From Azophilus sp964348115 (GTDB taxonomy: Bacteria > Pseudomonadota > Gammaproteobacteria > Pseudomonadales > Azotimanducaceae), in the NCBI GenBank assembly GCA_964348115.1, contig CAYGBY010000018.1, positions 1-32,154 on the forward strand: a stretch of DNA of 32,154 nucleotides, read 5' to 3'. This document shows positions 24,385 to 32,131 of the stretch, in pieces. The translations under genes were made by a program, and so were the position numbers. The first letter of the stretch is position 1; every line of letters begins with the position of its first letter. Below the pieces are notes generated by a model. That model was not told the origin of the DNA. It worked only from the letters and a program-made list of their open reading frames with translations, and did not search any database.

Positions 24385-25473
24385 ATGCCCCAGTTTGACG
24401 CTGTTGAAGACGCCCTGCAGGCCTTGGCCGCCGGCGAGATGGTGGTGGTGGTGGATGATGACGATCGGGAGAACGAAGGCGATCTGATCATGGCCGCCAG
24501 CAAGGCCACCGCAGAGCAGGTGGCCTTCATGATCCGGCACACCAGCGGCATCCTGTGCGCCCCTATCCGCGAAGAGCTGGCCAAGCGCCTGCACCTTGAG
24601 CCCATGGTGGCCCGCAACGACGCCCCCATGAGCACCGCTTTCACCGTTTCCATCGACTACAAGCACGGCCTGAGCACCGGCATCTCTGCTGAGGAGCGGG
24701 CGAACACCGTGCAGGCCCTGACCAACAGCAACGTGGCGGGCGATGACTTCGTGCGCCCTGGGCACATTTTCCCCTTGGTGGCCAGGCGCGGCGGCGTGCT
24801 GGTGCGCTCCGGCCACACGGAGGCGGGTGTGGATCTGGCGGAGTTGGCCGGCCTGCCGCCGGTGGGCCTGCTGGCGGAGTTGGTGAATGACGACGGCACC
24901 GTGCAGCGCCTGCCGCAACTGCAGGCCTTCGCCGCCGAGCACGGCCTGAAGATCATCACCATCGCCGACCTCATCGCCCACCGGCAAACCCGGGAACGGC
25001 TGGTGGAGCGCACCCGCGAATTCCGCGTCAAAACGCGCATCGGCATTGGCCGCGCCTTCGCCTACAAGACCAAATTTGAGGATGCGGAGCACTTGGCGCT
25101 GGTGTTTGGCGACCTGCGTCCAGATGCCTCCGTGCCGGTGCGGATGCATAGGGAAAAGCTCATCGACGACGTATTCGGGCCGCAAAAGGAACACCCGCAC
25201 AGCTTGCTGGACGCCGCCTTGGACCGCATCAAGGCGCTGGGCGGCGGCGTGGTCATCTATCTGCGCTCCGGCTTCGTGGGGGTGCCCTTGGAAAAGCTGG
25301 AGCAACAGTCCAAAGAGAACGCCCGCAAGGCGCAGTGGCTGGAGATTGGCGTGGGCGCCCAGATACTGCGGGACCTAGGCCTGTCCCACATCCGCCTGAT
25401 CGCCGGCCGCGAAGTGGGCTTCGTCGGGGTTCAGGGCTTCGGCCTGACGCTTGACGCCACGGAACTGCTGTAG
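24385..25473 (+). CDS. ribB: 3,4-dihydroxy-2-butanone-4-phosphate synthase with degenerate cyclohydrolase II domain
   Basis: 362 aa from ATG 24385 with GGAGAG 8 nt upstream. Residues 1-203 are RibB: DDDDRENEGDL (24-34) binds the metal and ribulose-5-phosphate, and RSGHTEAGVDLAELAG (141-156) closes the site. Residues 208-362 have the fold of GTP cyclohydrolase II (RibA), but the three zinc-binding Cys are lost: the C-x10-C-x-C region reads REKLIDDVFGPQKEHPH (256-272). The second step of riboflavin synthesis from GTP therefore cannot be made by this protein; only the butanone-phosphate branch can. Such RibBX proteins are known in several proteobacteria. It lies between a CoA-transferase and a pdxA-like gene, far from other rib genes, so it may supply extra flavin for flavoenzymes or have an altered role. 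Confidence 0.88.
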   Translation: MPQFDAVEDALQALAAGEMVVVVDDDDRENEGDLIMAASKATAEQVAFMIRHTSGILCAPIREELAKRLHLEPMVARNDAPMSTAFTVSIDYKHGLSTGISAEERANTVQALTNSNVAGDDFVRPGHIFPLVARRGGVLVRSGHTEAGVDLAELAGLPPVGLLAELVNDDGTVQRLPQLQAFAAEHGLKIITIADLIAHRQTRERLVERTREFRVKTRIGIGRAFAYKTKFEDAEHLALVFGDLRPDASVPVRMHREKLIDDVFGPQKEHPHSLLDAALDRIKALGGGVVIYLRSGFVGVPLEKLEQQSKENARKAQWLEIGVGAQILRDLGLSHIRLIAGREVGFVGVQGFGLTLDATELL

Positions 25474-25700
25474 GGAAAGAGGGCGCGGCTGATTCATTCT
25501 TTCCAGAAATCACCACCGAATCGACCCATTGGATCGGACGGCATCCTCTCTTCAAGAACCGACGTGCTCGTGCGAAAAGGGGCTTACGTAGAACAGTTGA
25601 CGAAGCACCACATGCTGTGTCCCGCAAGGCGAATAACCACTACATGCCGTGGCTTGTCAACCAATCTCCACAATTCCCTCCGAAAACCACTGTTGGATCG

Positions 25701-26876
25701 ATGCAGCACCTGGATGGCGCTTCGGTCTCAGCACCGAGAACGACTTTGCCGCGGAAAAAAGGGTTAGGTGGCGGGCCCGCCCCCTTGATCGGAATCACCA
25801 TGGGGGATCCGGCCGGCATCGGCCCGGAGGTGCTGGTGCGGCATCTGCACGGGGCGGATCTGGCTGGGATGCGTCTGCTCCTGATCGGCAGCCCTTGGGC
25901 GTTGCAGGCGGGAAACGCCGCTGCCGGCACGGATTCGACGGCCGCGCCGCCGGTCTTCGCAAGTTTCCGGGACATCCCTTCAGCGGACCAAGCAAGCGCC
26001 GAAGGCGGGGTGGTTGGGATTCTGGACATCGGCGTGCCGCGTCCGCAGGGCTTTCGTCCCGGCGCCGTGCAGGCCGCCTGCGGGCGCCATGCGGTCCGCG
26101 CCGTGGAGTGCGCGGCCAAGCTGTGTCTGGCCGGCAAGCTGGCTGCGATGGTTACTTGCCCCATTCACAAGGAGGCGCTGCACGCCGCCGGCTTTGTTCA
26201 AGACATCGGCCACCAGGAAATTCTCGCCAGGGTGGCGCGCGCATCGGCGAAGTTGGCGGCCGTGACCGAGGCGGCGCAGGCAAGGGAAGCGCCCCAAGCA
26301 ACCGGCTGGACAGCCAACGGCCCCACCGCCACCATGTTGATGACCCCCGGCCTGAAGGTGGTGCATCTATCCACCCACAAGCCTTTGCTTGAGGCGGTGC
26401 GCTACGTCACCAAAGCCAACGTGCTGGAGAAGCTGAAACTGACCCATGCTTCATTCGCGCGCTGGGGCCTGCCCCACCCACGCATCGCCTTGGCGGCCCT
26501 GAACCCCCACAGCGGTGAAGGCGGACTGCTGGGCCAGGAGGAAATCGAGGAATTGGCGCCGGCCGTCGCCGCCGCCCGCAGGCTCGGCATCGAGGTGCAG
26601 GGTCCCATTGCCGCGGACTCCGTATTCAACCGCGCCATTGCCGGGGAATTTGACGCGGTTCTGGCCCTATACCACGACCAAGGCCATATCGCCATCAAGG
26701 TAAGGGATTTTCACCGCAGCGCCACCGTCACCCTAGGCGTGCCTTTCGTGCGCACTTCCGTGGACCACGGCACCGCATTCGACATCGCCGGCCGCGGCTT
26801 GGCGGATTGCCGCGGCCTAGCCGCCGCCATTGACGCAGCCCGGAAGCTCAGCGAGGGACGCATCACGGAAGTGTGA
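25701..26876 (+). CDS. PdxA-family dehydrogenase (4-hydroxythreonine-4-phosphate dehydrogenase or catabolic paralogue)
   Basis: 391 aa from ATG 25701; an in-frame GTG at 25617 would add 28 weakly coding residues. The family core starts at PLIGITMGDPAGIGPEV. The three metal-ligand His positions are visible in GHQEILARV, STHKPLLEAV and YHDQGHIAIKV, plus the C-terminal VPFVRTSVDHGTAFDIAGRG. The family oxidises and decarboxylates 4-phosphohydroxythreonine in vitamin B6 synthesis, but paralogues (for example TphB and PdxA2) act on cis-dihydrodiols or sugar acids. Here the neighbours are a CoA-transferase, an alcohol dehydrogenase and a fumarylacetoacetase-family gene, and there is no pdxJ or ksgA, so a catabolic dehydrogenase is more likely than B6 synthesis. 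A central insertion rich in Ala and Gly (about 190-210) differs from canonical PdxA. Confidence 0.82.
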   Translation: MQHLDGASVSAPRTTLPRKKGLGGGPAPLIGITMGDPAGIGPEVLVRHLHGADLAGMRLLLIGSPWALQAGNAAAGTDSTAAPPVFASFRDIPSADQASAEGGVVGILDIGVPRPQGFRPGAVQAACGRHAVRAVECAAKLCLAGKLAAMVTCPIHKEALHAAGFVQDIGHQEILARVARASAKLAAVTEAAQAREAPQATGWTANGPTATMLMTPGLKVVHLSTHKPLLEAVRYVTKANVLEKLKLTHASFARWGLPHPRIALAALNPHSGEGGLLGQEEIEELAPAVAAARRLGIEVQGPIAADSVFNRAIAGEFDAVLALYHDQGHIAIKVRDFHRSATVTLGVPFVRTSVDHGTAFDIAGRGLADCRGLAAAIDAARKLSEGRITEV

Positions 26877-26880
26877 GATC

Positions 26881-27012
26881 CCAGCAATTCTCATTACGGC
26901 TTTCAGCCCCTCCACAGGAAAGGCTTGCGGGTCGATCTAGCCTGAATTAGCCCGGAGATGCGGGGTGTTGAGGGCCGAACACTGAAGTTAGACGCCAAAT
27001 TGAGAACTGCCG
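26881..27012 (+). repeat. MITE-like repeat, full copy of about 130 bp
   Basis: The left end (CAGCAATTCTCATT) and the reverse complement of the right end (CGGCAGTTCTCAAT) agree at about 11 of 14 positions, giving an imperfect terminal inverted repeat. The interior contains the TTCAGCCCCTCCACAGGAAA module found three times at 22.49-22.66 kb and a further 75 bp of lower similarity to 22650-22733. It has no coding capacity. It occupies the gap between the pdxA-like gene and the alcohol dehydrogenase gene. Confidence 0.6.
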
Positions 27013-27024
27013 TGTGAAGTCCAA

Positions 27025-27097
27025 GACCATCCCAAAACGACTGCCAGCCCTCGGCGAAACCGCATATTCTTTCAAGAGCGAACACTTTGGGATGGTC
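27025..27097 (+). promoter_or_regulatory. 12-bp perfect inverted repeat in the leader of the alcohol dehydrogenase gene
   Basis: GACCATCCCAAA (27025-27036) and TTTGGGATGGTC (27086-27097) are perfect reverse complements separated by 49 bp, 82 bp before the adh start. They could form a long stem in the mRNA leader, or two operator half-sites. There is no U-tract after the stem, so a rho-independent terminator is unlikely. Confidence 0.5.
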
Positions 27098-27179
27098 CTG
27101 ACGTGAAATCCCCGCCACTTGCGCCGGCTCGCGTTGTTGGGGCAAACTCGCCCCTTCTTTGGCCACCGGAAATCAGCAA

Positions 27180-28268
27180 ATGAAGGCAGCGGTCTTTCGC
27201 GAAGTGAATGTCCCCATGGAGGTGGAGGAGGTGCAGGTTTCCAAGCCCGCTGCCCGGGAAGTGCTGGTGCGCACCGCCGCGGTGGGGGTCTGCCACAGCG
27301 ACCTGCATTTCTTCAACGGCACCTATCCGGGCGCGCTGCCCATGGTGCTGGGCCACGAGGCCGCTGGGATAGTGGAGCAGGTGGGCGCGGACGTTCAGTA
27401 CGTAAAGCCTGGGGATCATGTCATCAGTTGCCTGTCCGTTTTCTGCGGCCACTGCGAACACTGCCTCACCGGACGCATGAACCTGTGCCAGGAACCGGAG
27501 ACCAAGCGCAAGGCCAGCGAGGAGCCCCGCATCAGCCACGACGGCACCGCCTTGGAGCCCTTCGCCAACCTGGGCGCATTCGCTGAACAGATGCTGGTGC
27601 ATGAGCACGCCCTGGCCAAGATTGCGGAAGACATGCCGTTGGACCGCGCCGCTCTGATCGGCTGCGGGGTCACCACCGGCATCGGCGCCGTCATCCATAC
27701 CGCCAAGGTGCAGCCTGGTGAAACCGTGGCCGTCATTGGCTGCGGCGGCATCGGCCTGTCCTGCATCAACGGGGCGGCCATCGCCGGGGCCGGGCGCATC
27801 ATCGCCGTGGACACCTTGCCTGCCAAGCTGGCGCTGGCGCAGAAGTTCGGCGCCACGGATCTGGTTAACGCCAAGGATGAGAATGTGGTGGGCAAGGTGA
27901 TGGAGCTGACCAGCGGCGGCGTACACCACGCCTTCGAGGCCATCGGCCTGAAGGCCGCCGCGGAGCAGGCCTTTCAGATGCTCAGGCACGGCGGCATGGC
28001 CACCATCATCGGCATGATTCCGCCCGGGGAGATGATCGCCATGCACGGGGTGGACTTCCTGTTCGAAAAGAAAATCCAGGGGTCGTTCATGGGCTCCAAC
28101 CGTTTCCGGGTGGACATGCCGCGCTTTGTGGAGTTCTACATGCGGGGCAAACTGCATCTGGACGAGATGGTCTCCAGCCGCATTCAGCTCGCTGAAGTCA
28201 ACGACGCCCTGGCGGCCCTGGAAACCGGGGAGGGGGCGCGCAGCGTCATTCTCTTCGACGCCGCCTGA
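27180..28268 (+). CDS. Zinc-dependent medium-chain alcohol dehydrogenase
   Basis: 362 aa; ATG 27180 has GGAA 9 nt upstream. Catalytic zinc ligands are Cys38 (GVCHSD), His59-Glu60 (GHE) and the Cys in LIGCGVTTGIG. The structural zinc is held by Cys89, 92, 95 and 103 (CGHCEHCLTGRMNLC). The NAD-binding motif is VIGCGGIGLSCING. It resembles class III/benzyl-alcohol-type dehydrogenases, which oxidise primary or aromatic alcohols to aldehydes with NAD. Its stop overlaps the ATG of the next gene by one base (TGATG), so the two are co-translated. Alcohol oxidation followed by a fumarylacetoacetase-type hydrolase fits a degradative pathway. Confidence 0.92.
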   Translation: MKAAVFREVNVPMEVEEVQVSKPAAREVLVRTAAVGVCHSDLHFFNGTYPGALPMVLGHEAAGIVEQVGADVQYVKPGDHVISCLSVFCGHCEHCLTGRMNLCQEPETKRKASEEPRISHDGTALEPFANLGAFAEQMLVHEHALAKIAEDMPLDRAALIGCGVTTGIGAVIHTAKVQPGETVAVIGCGGIGLSCINGAAIAGAGRIIAVDTLPAKLALAQKFGATDLVNAKDENVVGKVMELTSGGVHHAFEAIGLKAAAEQAFQMLRHGGMATIIGMIPPGEMIAMHGVDFLFEKKIQGSFMGSNRFRVDMPRFVEFYMRGKLHLDEMVSSRIQLAEVNDALAALETGEGARSVILFDAA

Positions 28269-29113
28269 TGCGCTGGCTTTCCTTCCTGCGGGAGGGCGCG
28301 CCCAGCTTTGGCTACGTCACGGCCGACGGGGCCGGCGTCGTGGACGCAGGCGCCCGCTGCCGCCATGGGGACCTGAAGTCCGCCATCGCCGCCGGCGCGC
28401 TGCCCGGCCTAGCGCGAAAACTGGGCGACTCGGCGGACCGGCCCCTAGCTGGGCTCACCTACGCACCCACCATACCCAACCCGGACAAGATCCTGTGCGT
28501 AGGCCTGAACTACCGGGCGCATCAGGAAGAGACCGGCCGCGGCGGCGAGGCCCATCCCACCATCTTCGTACGCTTCGCCGCCGCCCAGGTGGGCCATGAA
28601 CAGGCCATGCTGCGCCCAAGGGAATCCGCAGCGCTGGACTACGAAGGGGAGATCGCCCTCATCATCGGAAGGCCCGCCAGGCGCGTCAGCCAGCATGAGG
28701 CGCTGGACTGCGTCGCGGGCTTCAGCATCTACAACGACGGCAGCGTACGGGACTACCAGCGTCATGCATCCCAGTTCACGCCCGGCAAGAACTTCATGGG
28801 CACCGGCGGTTTCGGCCCTTGGATGATGACAGCGGATGAGGTCGGCGACCCAAGCCGAATGGAGATCACCACCCGGCTGAACGGCAAGGTGATGCAGAAC
28901 GCCAGTGCCAGCCTGATGGTGTTCGGCTTTGCGGAACTCATCGAATACTGCTCCACATTCGTGGAGCTGGCTCCCGGCGATGTCATCGTCACCGGCACCC
29001 CCGGCGGCGTGGGCGTGGCCCGCAAGCCGCCGGTGTTCATGTGCGCCGGAGACCGCATCGAAGTCGAGGTCGCGCCCATCGGCAAGCTGGTTCACCAGGT
29101 CGTGGACGGCTGA
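28268..29113 (+). CDS. Fumarylacetoacetate hydrolase (FAH) family protein
   Basis: 281 aa, translationally coupled to the alcohol dehydrogenase. The family C-terminal domain begins at KILCVGLNYRAHQEETGR. Metal ligands lie in DYEGEIALIIG (124-134, Glu126 and Glu128) and in the Asp of the SVRDYQ block. PGKNFMGTGGFGPWMMTADE and VIVTGTPGGVGVARKPPVFM are the usual product-site loops. The family cleaves C-C bonds in acylpyruvates and fumarylacetoacetate, or hydrates, decarboxylates or isomerises ring-cleavage products (HpcE, MhpD-like); the exact reaction cannot be read from sequence. The N-terminal domain (1-65) is the short variety common in these enzymes. It most likely acts late in the pathway encoded by the preceding genes. 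Confidence 0.88.
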   Translation: MRWLSFLREGAPSFGYVTADGAGVVDAGARCRHGDLKSAIAAGALPGLARKLGDSADRPLAGLTYAPTIPNPDKILCVGLNYRAHQEETGRGGEAHPTIFVRFAAAQVGHEQAMLRPRESAALDYEGEIALIIGRPARRVSQHEALDCVAGFSIYNDGSVRDYQRHASQFTPGKNFMGTGGFGPWMMTADEVGDPSRMEITTRLNGKVMQNASASLMVFGFAELIEYCSTFVELAPGDVIVTGTPGGVGVARKPPVFMCAGDRIEVEVAPIGKLVHQVVDG

Positions 29114-29434
29114 ATGAGCGCCCCGCTGTTTGCGGGCGGAGATGGCGTTGCGGCCATGGCAAGGCGACCCGCAGCGCGGCGGGGATTGCGCAGTCCGCGC
29201 CGCGGGGCGTCCTTCGGGAGGGCCTAAAGGGCGCGCTCGCTGTGTTGCGGCTCATTGTGTTGGGGGCAAGCCACAGGGCTTCGCCGCGCCTTGCCATCAC
29301 GCCCTTTAGACTCATCTGGGCTTCCGGGACTTGTTCAGCGGTTCCCTAGACGCCCTCAAGTCAGCCAGCGTGGATCAGGACTTTGCGCCCTTCGCAACAG
29401 TCGTTGCGCAAAGTTTACGGTGGAGCATGGCTGC
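29114..29434. other. Gene-free gap between convergent genes, with a repeat and GC-rich hairpins
   Basis: The 23-bp AGCGCCCCGCTGTTTGCGGG plus CGG at 29117-29139, directly after the FAH stop, recurs at the right edge of the window (32132-32154, one mismatch). A CGCGGCGGGG-type region around 29170-29205 contains overlapping GC-rich inverted repeats. Since the flanking genes converge, termination signals are expected here, but no classic stem plus U-tract is seen. Confidence 0.5.
29117..29139 (+). repeat. 23-bp dispersed repeat, copy 1
   Basis: Identical to 32132-32154 at 22 of 23 positions (GCGGG here, GCCGG there). Copy 2 ends with the window, so the full repeat length is unknown. Confidence 0.6.
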
Positions 29435-30043
29435 TTAACGCAGTGCTACGCCGTGGGTCATGTAGGCGGCCCACTTGGGCCCTGGCTGGTAGCCGGCGTT
29501 GGCCTCCAGCAGCTCGAAGCCAGCCTTGCGCAGCAGGGCGTCCGGCTGCCGGGTGAGGTGGCAGCCGCCGCCGATGCGTTTCCAAACCGGTTCGATGGCT
29601 CTTTGCCAACGCACGACGCGGGGGTCAGGCGACAGCCCGTGCTCGATGAAGTGGAAGCGGCCGCCGGCTTTCAGCACCCGGCGCATCTCCCCCAAGGCCT
29701 GGCCAACGTTGGGAATGCTGCACAGGGTCCAAGTGCAGACAATGGCGTCGAATTCGCCGTCCTGCGCGGGGATTTGCTCCCCGGAGGCCTGCAGAATTTG
29801 CACATCCACCCCGGCTTCGGCGGCCCGGCGTTGGGCCATGCGGGTAAGCTCCGGGGCAGGGTCCAAGCCGACGATGGCCTGCACATCCTGGTAGTGGGCC
29901 AAGTTATGGCCGCTGCCGATGCCGATCTCCAGCACCCTGCCCTTCGCCTTGGGCACGTATTGCCTGCGCAGCTTGGCCATGGGCTTCTGCCCGCAGGCAA
30001 GGTCGATCAGGCGCGGCAGCACGTATTTGGCGTAAACCCCCAC
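29435..30043 (-). CDS. Class I SAM-dependent methyltransferase
   Basis: 202 aa from GTG 30043, with AGGA 6 nt upstream. Motif I VLEIGIGSGHNL (37-48) binds S-adenosylmethionine; Asp after strand 2 is in VGLDPAPEL, and motif IV is FDAIVCTWTLCSIPN with the type 11/UbiE-like VLKAGGRFHFIEHG. It resembles the small soluble methyltransferases annotated as phospholipid or UbiE/COQ5-like in proteobacteria; the acceptor is unknown. It stands on the minus strand, downstream of the thiolase-like gene with a 187-bp AT-rich gap, so probably has its own promoter. The YAKYVLPRLIDLACGQ N-terminus is typical of the subgroup. Confidence 0.85.
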   Translation of the reverse strand: MGVYAKYVLPRLIDLACGQKPMAKLRRQYVPKAKGRVLEIGIGSGHNLAHYQDVQAIVGLDPAPELTRMAQRRAAEAGVDVQILQASGEQIPAQDGEFDAIVCTWTLCSIPNVGQALGEMRRVLKAGGRFHFIEHGLSPDPRVVRWQRAIEPVWKRIGGGCHLTRQPDALLRKAGFELLEANAGYQPGPKWAAYMTHGVALR

Positions 30044-30230
30044 TAGTGTCCTGTCCCGCTATTTCCTGTGTTTGTCCTTGGCACTCAAAATTTATGTAAC
30101 TTATTGAAATAGAATATTTTTATCTGCCGATGAACGCATGTGACTGTTATGGTTGCTTGTCGCAAAGCACACTGGCCAACGGTCCCGCGGCGGGACATGC
30201 CGAGCGCAACGCCGGTGGATCTGGGCATCT

Positions 30231-31373
30231 TCAAGCCGCCATGACGGTTACACCGCTTAGACCCGGGGCGCCATAGACGTGGGTGTAGCCCGTCTTCGGA
30301 TTGTTGGGCACTTGGCGCTCCCCGGCCTCGCCGCGCAACTGCAGGCAGATCTCATAGACTTGGCGCAGGCCGGAGGCGCCGATGGGCTCCCCGTTGGCCA
30401 TGCAGCCGCCATCCGTGTTCACCGGCAGCTTGCCGTCGATCTCCGTGCGGCCTTCACGCAGCCACTTCTCTTGGTCGCCATCGGCGCAGAAGCCGTTTTC
30501 CGCCATATGCATGATCTCGGCGCCGGACTCCGTGTCCTGCAACTGGGCTACGTCGATGTCCTCCGGGCCGACGCCAGCCATCTCAAAAGCCGCTGCGGAG
30601 GCTTGGGCGGTGGGTGCCGGCGCGCGCTGCAAAGCCTGGGACTGGGAAAACACCTCAAAGGAGCCGAACTGGCGGGTCTTCACCGCCACCGCCTTAAGGA
30701 ACACCGGCTTGGCGCCCAACTGCTTCACCTTGTCAGCCCGGCACAGGATCATGGCGCAGCCGCCCTCCGCCGGGGAGCAGAACATGTATTTGCGCAAGGG
30801 GTGGCAGACCATCTGGGACGTCATCACGTCCTCGTAGCTAAGGGGCTTGCGGCGCCAGGCGTTGGGGTTTCTGGAGCCGTTCCGGTAGTTCTTCACGGCC
30901 ACCTGCGCCAAGGTGTCTTCGCTGATGTCGTATTCGTGCATGTAGCGCTGAATCTTCATGCCGAAGAACTGCGGCGTCAACGCCATGCCGATGTCCCCGT
31001 ACCATTTGCCTAGGCCGCTGCCCTCCGGGTTCACGGTGAAGGCGCCGCGCGGGTGCTTGTCGAAGCCCACCGCCATGCCGATATCGAACATGCCGGACTG
31101 GATGGCCATGTAGGCGGACTGCAGGGCGCTGCCGCCGGTGGCGCAGCCATTGGACACATTGATGAACTGCAAGCCCGTCAGCCCCAGCTTGGACACCATG
31201 GTGTCCGCAGCGCCAGCCGCGGCCGAACCGCCGTAGGCGAACTGCATGTCGCCCCACTCCAAGCCGGCGTCCCGCAACGCCTGGCGGGCGGCGTACTCTC
31301 CCTGTTCGCGCCCGGTAACGCCCTCCGTGCGGCCGAAGGGGTGGATGCCGATGCCGATGATTGCTACGTCCAT
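30231..31373 (-). CDS. Thiolase-superfamily protein of the lipid-transfer (Ltp/SCP-x-like) type
   Basis: 380 aa, normal for the group. The nucleophile Cys77 is in INVSNGCATGGSAL. The other two classical thiolase residues are changed: the G-H-P motif is G-E-P (GGCMANGEPIGASG, Glu329), and the C-terminal catalytic Cys (usually GGGxxC) is absent in YGAPGLSGVTVM. This pattern is seen in Ltp-like proteins, some of which (Ltp2) are retro-aldolases that need a DUF35 partner to shorten steroid side chains, rather than thiolases. The DUF35 gene lies 49 bp upstream on the same strand, as expected for such a complex. A role in C-C cleavage of a CoA-bound side chain is therefore the leading inference. 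No signal peptide; cytosolic. Confidence 0.88.
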   Translation of the reverse strand: MDVAIIGIGIHPFGRTEGVTGREQGEYAARQALRDAGLEWGDMQFAYGGSAAAGAADTMVSKLGLTGLQFINVSNGCATGGSALQSAYMAIQSGMFDIGMAVGFDKHPRGAFTVNPEGSGLGKWYGDIGMALTPQFFGMKIQRYMHEYDISEDTLAQVAVKNYRNGSRNPNAWRRKPLSYEDVMTSQMVCHPLRKYMFCSPAEGGCAMILCRADKVKQLGAKPVFLKAVAVKTRQFGSFEVFSQSQALQRAPAPTAQASAAAFEMAGVGPEDIDVAQLQDTESGAEIMHMAENGFCADGDQEKWLREGRTEIDGKLPVNTDGGCMANGEPIGASGLRQVYEICLQLRGEAGERQVPNNPKTGYTHVYGAPGLSGVTVMAA

Positions 31374-31422
31374 GTTGTGCTCCTGTTGCCGATGTTGGGT
31401 TGTCGTCGCGGCGCGGCCCGGA

Positions 31423-31869
31423 TCAGCCTTCGTCCGCTGGCCGGAAGAAGTAGGCGATGATGTCCTTGCCGTCCCGCTCTATGTATTTCTCCACCACGAG
31501 GTCCATGTCCATGCCGATGCGCAGCTTCGCCACATCCTCCGTCTTGAGGCGCGCCTCCACCCGCACTTGGCCGGGCAGCTCCACATAGCCTACGCCGAAG
31601 GGCCGGAAGGTCTCAGGAGTTTCCGGACCCTCATAGGGCGGACGGTTGGGCAGGAAGCCTTGGATGGTCCAAGTCCACAACTTGCCCTTGCGCTCGAGTT
31701 CGATGGTTTCCGTGTTTGCGCCGCAGCAGGCCGGGCAGCCAGCCTGGGCCGGAAACGTGACCACCCCGCAGTCTCGGCACTTGCTGCCAAGCAGGCGCGG
31801 ATCATTGGAGGGCCAGGTGAACAGCCCCTCCGCAATGGGAATTTGGTCGGCGATGCTGGTGCTGGGCAT
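31423..31869 (-). CDS. Zn-ribbon / OB-fold DUF35 protein
   Basis: 148 aa from ATG 31869, with GGGGG about 4-5 nt upstream. An N-terminal rubredoxin-like zinc ribbon (Cys31, Cys34, Cys45, Cys48; CRDCG...CPAC) is followed by the OB fold, including LWTWTIQGFLPNRPPYEGPE, FGVGYVELPGQVRVEARL and LRIGMDMDLVVEKY. DUF35 proteins bind acyl-CoA and form complexes with thiolase-like partners (for example ChsH2 with Ltp2). The next gene downstream is exactly such a partner, so the two are presumably one operon and one complex. A fragment of a second DUF35 gene lies at 17.1 kb. The frame remains open upstream to 32118, but without family similarity or ribosome site. Confidence 0.88.
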   Translation of the reverse strand: MPSTSIADQIPIAEGLFTWPSNDPRLLGSKCRDCGVVTFPAQAGCPACCGANTETIELERKGKLWTWTIQGFLPNRPPYEGPETPETFRPFGVGYVELPGQVRVEARLKTEDVAKLRIGMDMDLVVEKYIERDGKDIIAYFFRPADEG

Positions 31870-32131
31870 CTGTCCCCCTTTGGTGAATACCGGATAGGGT
31901 GACTGTTTTACACCACTATGCGCACGGAGGGAAGCCCCAAGACGCCCAAGGCGCTGCAGATCGCAATACAACCCGCGCCGATGCGGCCAAGAGCGCGGCG
32001 ATATCGAAATTTCGCTTTCGCAACTTGCTAAGGCGCAGGCTTGCTTGGAAGCACCGACTTCCCTGCACTCAAGCGCACTGGACCCCGGGGTGAGAACCGC
32101 TAGGGAACCTCTGAACAAGTCGCGTTCGCCC

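Noticed and set aside
27072..28157. 361-codon frame opposite the alcohol dehydrogenase
   Set aside because: Antisense of a motif-complete zinc dehydrogenase; composition of a shadow frame.
30046..30200. Possible small transposon-like unit with TGTCCCGC ends
   Set aside because: Only about 8 bp are shared between the two ends, and the inner palindrome GTCCCGCGGCGGGAC explains part of that; too weak to call.
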